DNA of 64,000 nucleotides from positions 248,001 to 312,000 of the forward strand of contig NC_016078.1 in assembly GCF_000230555.1 (NCBI RefSeq), read 5' to 3'. This document shows, in pieces, positions 60,141-64,000 of this stretch. Under the pieces are notes generated by a model, which was given only the letters and a program-made list of their open reading frames with translations, was not told the DNA's origin and ran no database searches. Position 1 is the first letter of the stretch; every line of letters starts with the position of its first letter. The translations under genes were made by a program, and so were the position numbers. This stretch comes from Pelagibacterium halotolerans B2. Lineage in GTDB: Bacteria > Pseudomonadota > Alphaproteobacteria > Rhizobiales > Devosiaceae.

Positions 60141-60461
60141 ATGAGATGCTGGAGAGCAAGCCCTTACCCACCCAGCCGCAAAAAACTTTATCCCCGCTCC
60201 CTCAACCCCATGCCATTCTCGCCTCACGGCCGCACCAGAGACGAGGATGCATACGAGCTTCCGGTGAGGGCGGGATTGGAGAAGGGGGAGCATGGGTCCG
60301 AGCCTTAGGACCGCATCGGCCCTCGGGCACTTCGATCCCATCCGACAGGCCGATCCGGGTTCCTTGCGGGTCGCCGCAGGGAAGGCCCAAAGCGGACAGA
60401 TGGCCGGGCGAGGAGTGGTATCCACGTCGTACTCCCGAAAGGGAGAGGGGCACCGACGGGA

Positions 60462-60510
60462 GGTTGGCAGGGAAAGTGGGCACCGGTTTCCCGGTTCGCC
60501 AACCGACCCA
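60462..60510. repeat. Palindromic element related to the pstB-phoU copy
   Basis: GGTTGGCAGGGAAAGTGGGC, ACCGGTTTCCCGGTTCGCC, AACC: a GGTTGGC/GCCAACC stem enclosing an ACCGG-type inner stem. Same layout as 51805-51860. Confidence 0.7.
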
Positions 60511-60580
60511 CTAAAAAAAGCCAATATCCCGGACGACAAACCCCAGCCCGAGACGCCGCCATAAGCCAAAAATCCCGGAT

Positions 60581-60642
60581 GCGTGGGGCGATGATCGCTT
60601 CATATAAAAACTAAATCATGCGGAGCGTTCATCGCCCCATGC
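60581..60642. repeat. 19-bp inverted repeat with an AT-rich loop
   Basis: GCGTGGGGCGATGATCGCT at 60581-60599 pairs with AGCGTTCATCGCCCCATGC at 60624-60642 (17 of 19). The 24-bp loop is AT-rich (CATATAAAAACTAAATC). It is not related to the other repeat classes here. It could be a miniature element or a structured RNA. Confidence 0.65.
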
Positions 60643-60704
60643 CGTCTGACCAATTCAAAAGCCGAGGTCGTGGCCGTCGGAGATTTTCGCATGGCCGAAA
60701 GAAA

Positions 60705-60965
60705 GGCCCCTCACCGGCCTGCCGGCCGCCCTCTCCCCCAAGGGGCGAGGGTTAAGCTTGCCGGAGCGTTGACGATCAACTACATCGCCCGGAAAGCCGC
60801 AGCGTGACTCCCTCGCCCCCCTGGGGGAGAGGGTTGGGGTGAGGGGCCTTGAGCGCTCGTGGCACTCTCACCTCTCCCTTGGGGGAGAGAGCCTGCCCCG
60901 GACGCAATCCGGGGTCCGTGCGAAGCGGCGGGTGAGGGGGCATTCCCAAAACCCGGCGCTTCCCT
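60705..60965. repeat. Cluster of CCCTCTCCCC/GGGGAGAGGG palindromes
   Basis: At least three members in a row: CCCTCTCCCCCAAGGGGCGA (60731), CCCTCGCCCCCCTGGGGGAG then AGGGTTGGGGTGAGGGGC (60812), and CACCTCTCCCTTGGGGGAGA (60869). Same class as those within the iol operon. Confidence 0.75.
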
Positions 60966-61116
60966 GAAGGGGCTCTCGCCGAAACAACGGACCCATAAGT
61001 CAAATCTTGACTTCCCCGCCCCAGCCCCTAAATAGCCCTTCGTGAGGACGACCTCCCCCGCCAAGGGCATTGTTTTCGGGACGACCCGAGCTTTTCAGCC
61101 AAGGAGTTCCCCAATC

Positions 61117-61545
61117 ATGCGCACCGCCTGGGATCGCGTCCGCCACGCGCTTTTCTTCGAAATCATCGGCCTCATCCTCGTCATTCCGCTCGGCGCATTG
61201 GCCTTTTCGATGCCCATGCACGATATCGGCGTGGTCGGCCTCGTCTCGGCCACCATTGCGATGGCCTGGAATTATCTCTTCAATTTCGGCTTTGATGCCA
61301 TCATGCAACGCACGGTTGGAACGACGCTGAAATCGGTGCGCCTGCGCATCGTTCACGCGGTGCTGTTCGAACTGGGTCTCTTGATCGTCCTGATGCCGTT
61401 CATCGCATGGTATCTGGGCATCACCCTGATCCACGCGCTGGTCATGGATATCTCGTTCGCCCTGTTCTACATGGGCTACGCATTCGTCTTCAATCTGGCC
61501 TATGACCGGGTGTTCCCGCTGCCCGAATGGAGGCAGGCGGCCTAA
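61117..61545 (+). CDS. PACE family efflux transporter
   Basis: A 142-residue protein made of two tandem two-helix repeats: RVRHALFFEIIGLILVIPLG with AMAWNYLFNFGFDAIMQR, then RLRIVHAVLFELGLLIVLMP with YMGYAFVFNLAYDRVFPLP. The repeated H-A-x-x-F-E and W/F-N-x-x-F/Y-D motifs define the proteobacterial antimicrobial compound efflux (AceI-like) family. The start at 61117 follows AAGGAGTTCCCC. It converges on the DUF4342 gene with a 4-bp overlap. Confidence 0.92.
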   Translation: MRTAWDRVRHALFFEIIGLILVIPLGALAFSMPMHDIGVVGLVSATIAMAWNYLFNFGFDAIMQRTVGTTLKSVRLRIVHAVLFELGLLIVLMPFIAWYLGITLIHALVMDISFALFYMGYAFVFNLAYDRVFPLPEWRQAA

Positions 61546-61844
61546 TCTTTTTCATCCGGTTCGCCATCGTCATTGCGGACGATTTCGACCTTGACCCTGG
61601 TCGCCAGTGCCGCAATGGCGCCGATGGCGGCCAGCCATGGGGCCGCGAGGGTCACGACACCGCCGGCGATCGCGCCTGCGGTCAGCGGGATGTCGAGAAA
61701 TACGTCGCCGCCTTCGGTCTTGATCCGCAGCGTGCGCACATTGCCTTCGGCCAGCAATTCCTTGATCCGTGCGATCAACTGGTGCCCGGCAATTTCGAAC
61801 TCTTCGGTAAAGCTGCGCTCGCGCTTGTTTTCGCCATCATCCAT
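61542..61844 (-). CDS. DUF4342 domain protein
   Basis: A 100-residue protein. The first part (EEFEIAGHQLIARIKELLAE; GNVRTLRIKTEGGDVFLDIP) matches DUF4342, followed by a hydrophobic stretch (AGAIAGGVVTLAAPWLAAIG) that can span the membrane and an acidic tail. The function is unknown. The next minus-strand gene upstream starts about 37 bp beyond its own start, so they may form an operon. Confidence 0.82.
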   Translation of the reverse strand: MDDGENKRERSFTEEFEIAGHQLIARIKELLAEGNVRTLRIKTEGGDVFLDIPLTAGAIAGGVVTLAAPWLAAIGAIAALATRVKVEIVRNDDGEPDEKD

Positions 61845-61880
61845 TCCGGGTCTCCTGCAGATCCAAGATATGAAAGGCCA

Positions 61881-62078
61881 TCACGAGTGCGGGGGTGTCC
61901 GCCCCGCTCCACGATCTATCTCGTGCATCATGGTGGCCACGACATCGTCAACTTCGACATGGGCCTCCGGATGCCGTTCCACAAGAGACCGGGCTTCACT
62001 TTCGATGTCGAAGGGCCTGCGGCTGGCGAGGATGTCGCGAAGGCGATCGGCAATGTCTACGGCAAGCAGAAGTTTCAT
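61881..62078 (-). CDS. Small protein of unknown function
   Basis: A 65-residue soluble protein: MKLLLAVDIADRLRDILASR at the start, then FDIESEARSLVERHPEAHVE and VDDVVATMMHEIDRGAG. The acidic/helical composition and good codon usage suggest a real gene. No family was recognised. It would be the first gene of a two-gene operon with the DUF4342 gene. Confidence 0.6.
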   Translation of the reverse strand: MKLLLAVDIADRLRDILASRRPFDIESEARSLVERHPEAHVEVDDVVATMMHEIDRGAGRTPPHS

Positions 62079-62218
62079 TGAGCCATCTCCCTGCCCCCAA
62101 GCGCCGGATTAAACGACGCCCAATTGAGGCCGTCAAGAAATCCTGTCGATCGGCGCACTTGTCCCCGCGCCCCAGTCGGGCATTATGATCGCCCTCGATG
62201 AAACGCAAAGGCAGCACA

Positions 62219-62431
62219 ATGGCCGCTTCCACCCTCACCATAGTGGGATTGTCCCATGACATCGCGCAGAAAAAGTCCTACGTGAATTTCGTCTGGGCCA
62301 ATGACCCGTCAAAGAGGCTGGGGCTCGAAGTCCCCTACGGCCTGTCCCTCGACCAGATCGAGGCTGAGGCCCGCAAATCGGTCGATGCGCTTTCCGGCGA
62401 ACTGGCCGCCTGCAAGCTGGAATTGCCGTAA
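62219..62431 (+). CDS. Small hypothetical protein
   Basis: A 70-residue protein from this start (77 from the ATG at 62198). It shows a short beta-strand start (STLTIVGLSHDIAQKKSYVN), FVWANDPSKRLGLEVPYGLS and a C-terminal helix (DQIEAEARKSVDALSGELAA). A standard terminator follows 17 bp after the stop, which supports expression. No family or function was recognised. Confidence 0.65.
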   Translation: MAASTLTIVGLSHDIAQKKSYVNFVWANDPSKRLGLEVPYGLSLDQIEAEARKSVDALSGELAACKLELP

Positions 62432-62447
62432 CGGCAAACGGCACAAA

Positions 62448-62475
62448 AAAAGCCCCGGACAGGGCCGGGGCTTTT
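62448..62475 (+). terminator. Intrinsic terminator of the small hypothetical gene
   Basis: AAAAGCCCCGG-ACAGGG-CCGGGGCTTTT, an 11-bp perfect stem ending in a T-run; also usable on the minus strand. Confidence 0.9.
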
Positions 62476-62492
62476 CGGTATCGGAAGGCTTT

Positions 62493-62638
62493 AGGTTGTG
62501 TGGACCGTTAGGTCAGGGTGAGCCGAAAGCGGTTGTTTTCGAGAACCGGAGCGCAGCGTACCTTCGGGTACGCGAGCACCGGAAGCGCAGAAAACTGCCA
62601 CTCGCAGGCCACCATCACCTAACGGTCTACACAAACCT
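62493..62638. repeat. 146-bp long inverted repeat abutting the gcrA stop
   Basis: The outer arms AGGTTGTGTGGACCGTTAGG and, inverted, AGGTTTGTGTAGACCGTTAG, an inner partial pairing (GCGGTTGTTTTC with GAAAACTGCC) and an apical GCGTACC-TTCG-GGTACGC hairpin form one long cruciform-capable unit. Its right end overlaps the gcrA stop codon (62637-62639). Confidence 0.85.
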
Positions 62639-63188
62639 AGCGCTTCTTGCGGTCGATCTGATGGTAAGCGCGCCGCGAGTGAAATTCGCAATAGGGTTTG
62701 CCCTCGTCGGACTCGCGTCCGCAGAAGTGGAATTCACTGCTCATCGGGTCGCCGATCGGCCATTTGCAGGTTTTTTCGGTCAATTCGAGCAGCGAGATGC
62801 GCTCCTCGACCGGAATGAAAAGCTCCGCCTTGGTGTTGGTTTCCACCACCATTTCGGTTTCGAGTTCTGCATCCATCTTGAGCGCCGTGGCGCCCATGGT
62901 TGGGGCCATCGTCGTGCGCCGCTGGCTGACCGCGCTGGCCGCCGCGGATGCCGTGCCGCGCGAACCGGAGGACGCCGAGGGCCGCCGCGGCGCAGCCGGA
63001 CGCGGCGCCTTGGCGCGCGGCGCGACGCTTGCCGGCTTGGCGCGCGCCGACAGCTTCAACCTGTGGACCTTGCCGATAACGGCGTTGCGGGTCACCCCGC
63101 CGCTCAGTTCCGCGGCGATCTGGCTTGCGCTGAGGCCTTCCATCCAAAGTTTTTTCAGGAGTGCTACGCGCTCGTCCGTCCAGCTCAT
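62637..63188 (-). CDS. gcrA: Cell-cycle transcriptional regulator GcrA
   Basis: A 183-residue GcrA protein. The N-terminal DNA-binding domain (SWTDERVALLKKLWMEGLSA; QIAAELSGGVTRNAVIGKVH; RLKLSARAK, residues 2-50) is followed by a proline/alanine-rich basic linker and a C-terminal RNA-polymerase-contacting region with CKWPIGDPMSSEFHFCGRES and GKPYCEFHSRRAYH, containing paired Cys/His. In Caulobacter, GcrA acts with sigma70 at GANTC-methylated promoters. A GAGTC site lies 31 bp upstream of the start (63219-63223). The start at 63188 is at MSWTDE; the frame is open up to 63293. Confidence 0.93.
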   Translation of the reverse strand: MSWTDERVALLKKLWMEGLSASQIAAELSGGVTRNAVIGKVHRLKLSARAKPASVAPRAKAPRPAAPRRPSASSGSRGTASAAASAVSQRRTTMAPTMGATALKMDAELETEMVVETNTKAELFIPVEERISLLELTEKTCKWPIGDPMSSEFHFCGRESDEGKPYCEFHSRRAYHQIDRKKR

Positions 63189-63480
63189 CGATTGTGCTCC
63201 AGGCCGTATTCTTAAACAGAGTCCGTTCTCGTGCGGACAAATTGCGATTGACCGCCGGCATACTAACTGTCGTATGATGATGGGGTCCGCCACACGAGAT
63301 GTCGTGTTCCCAATATCCTCATACTACACGGGCGGGAAAAACGGTGGCAAGGGCCGGAACACAGTTTCCCCGGTTTATCCCACCTCAATTTTGTATGCCC
63401 GGCAGCAATTGGCGATGGCTGTTGCATGGATCGCACAGCCGTTTCGCGCAAGACAGATGCACCACCAATGTGGCAGGGGT

Positions 63481-63546
63481 GAGTCAAGCGATCGGGCCCG
63501 GAAAACGGGGCGCTCGATTGACTTTTGAGCGTCCGCCCAGCATAAG
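63481..63546 (+). promoter_or_regulatory. Promoter region of argD with a GANTC site
   Basis: TTGACT (63518-63523), 17-bp spacer, CATAAG (63541-63546), about 100 bp upstream of argD; GAGTC, a CcrM methylation site, lies at 63481-63485. The 456-bp gap 63189-63644 between gcrA and argD has no credible gene. Confidence 0.5.
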
Positions 63547-63644
63547 CGGAACCGGTAATGCGTGCTTGGGACACCGGGCGCGCTTTTCATTTTCCGGGGC
63601 GAGGTCCCCGATCCCAAACCCATCAACGAGAAGGCTTAGAACAA

Positions 63645-64000
63645 ATGTCTGCGCTCTATGGCACGTATGCCCGGTCCGAACTCGCCTTTGCGCGGGGCGA
63701 GGGCATGCGACTGTTCACGGAGGACGGCACGGCCTATCTCGATTTCGCCGCCGGCATCGCGGTCAACGCGCTCGGCTATGGCGACAAGCATGTCGTTGAT
63801 GCCCTCAAGGCCCAGGCCGACAAGGTCTGGCACACCTCCAACATCTTCACCATTCCCGAGCAGGAAAAACTCGCTCAGCGGCTCGTGGATGCGACTTTTG
63901 CCGACAAGGTGTTCTTCACCAATTCCGGCGCCGAGGCGCTTGAGTGCGCCATAAAGACGGCGCGGCACTATTTCTGGGCCAGGGGTGAAAAGGAAAGGGT
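63645..64000 (+). CDS. argD: Acetylornithine/aminotransferase class III, 5' part only
   Basis: The first 118 codons of an aminotransferase, cut by the window end. [60 protein letters not shown] and [20 protein letters not shown] match acetylornithine transaminase (PLP-dependent; N-acetylornithine in arginine synthesis). SGAEALE forms the phosphate-binding part of the PLP site; the active-site Lys is beyond the window. In alphaproteobacteria argD is usually followed by argF; that cannot be checked here. Confidence 0.88.
   Translation, partial: MSALYGTYARSELAFARGEGMRLFTEDGTAYLDFAAGIAVNALGYGDKHVVDALKAQADKVWHTSNIFTIPEQEKLAQRLVDATFADKVFFTNSGAEALECAIKTARHYFWARGEKER

Noticed and set aside
60202..60483. 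93-residue minus-strand frame (SPGHLSALGLPCGDPQGTRI...)
   Set aside because: Overlaps the palindromic element at 60462, lies in a repeat island, and has no ribosome-binding site or recognised domain; a real gene cannot be excluded but is not supported.
62491..62691. 66-residue minus-strand frame containing GARVPEGTLRSGSRK
   Set aside because: Translation of the long inverted repeat overlapping the gcrA end; not an independent gene.

Overview
The window is dense, high-GC chromosomal DNA. Several things point to an alphaproteobacterium of the Hyphomicrobiales, plausibly Devosiaceae (family placement is inference): a GcrA cell-cycle regulator, a rhizobial-type iolCDEB operon with a fused IolC/DUF2090 enzyme, a phoR-pstSCAB-phoU-phoB operon, a riboflavin importer under an FMN riboswitch, and abundant intergenic palindromic repeats. 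No rRNA, tRNA or CRISPR array was recognised.

Region by region. 1-12.6 kb: a truncated LysR regulator, a VOC protein, a DUF2062 membrane protein, a PiT phosphate transporter, a Nudix hydrolase, a BrnT/BrnA toxin-antitoxin pair, a HerA-like ATPase, a ROK kinase, CutC, two uncharacterised envelope proteins and the HrpB helicase. 12.7-15.4 kb: a CHASE-PAS-GGDEF-EAL protein. 16.0-23.5 kb: iolC-iolD-iolE-iolB on the minus strand, divergent from iolG. 23.5-25.8 kb: small secreted proteins, a methyltransferase and an Rrf2 regulator. 25.9-26.7 kb: an IS5-family element. 27-32.3 kb: an RpiR-type regulator (probable IolR), a sugar/inositol ABC importer and a second Gfo/Idh/MocA dehydrogenase. 32.3-33.8 kb: ribN with its FMN riboswitch, and a free-standing 25-codon gene. 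33.9-36.4 kb: a LysR regulator divergent from mmsA/iolA. 36.4-45.4 kb: a YtrA-type ABC exporter operon, a CPA2 antiporter, a RecD-like helicase, DUF924 and DUF3422 proteins, a KDG kinase and PPK2. 45.5-53.3 kb: the complete Pho/Pst operon. 53.5-59.4 kb: a HAD-UbiA fusion, GtrA, an ABC exporter, a GT-C-like membrane protein and two overlapping crcB genes. 59.4-61.1 kb: a gene-poor repeat region. 61.1-64 kb: a PACE efflux protein, small proteins, gcrA and the start of argD.

How the genes work together. The inositol genes lie in three blocks: catabolism at 16-23 kb, regulator plus importer at 27-31 kb, and the final CoA-acylating dehydrogenase at 35 kb. The first two blocks are tied together by identical-format GGAA-N6-TTCC palindromes, one in the iolC/iolG divergent region and one in front of the importer. 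Together they give import, oxidation, dehydration, ring opening, isomerisation, phosphorylation/aldol cleavage and methylmalonate/malonate-semialdehyde oxidation. Phosphate handling is covered by the high-affinity Pst system with PhoR/PhoB/PhoU, a low-affinity PiT carrier and PPK2.

The most unusual features are: (i) short units that pair a hairpin with a copy of the 3' end of the neighbouring gene, at iolB (127-bp period, two full copies) and at the Nudix gene (118-bp period); (ii) a 25-codon gene whose ribosome-binding site matches the 16S rRNA tail over 16 nt and which is closed by its own terminator; (iii) palindromic repeats in every junction of the iol operon and between pstB and phoU.
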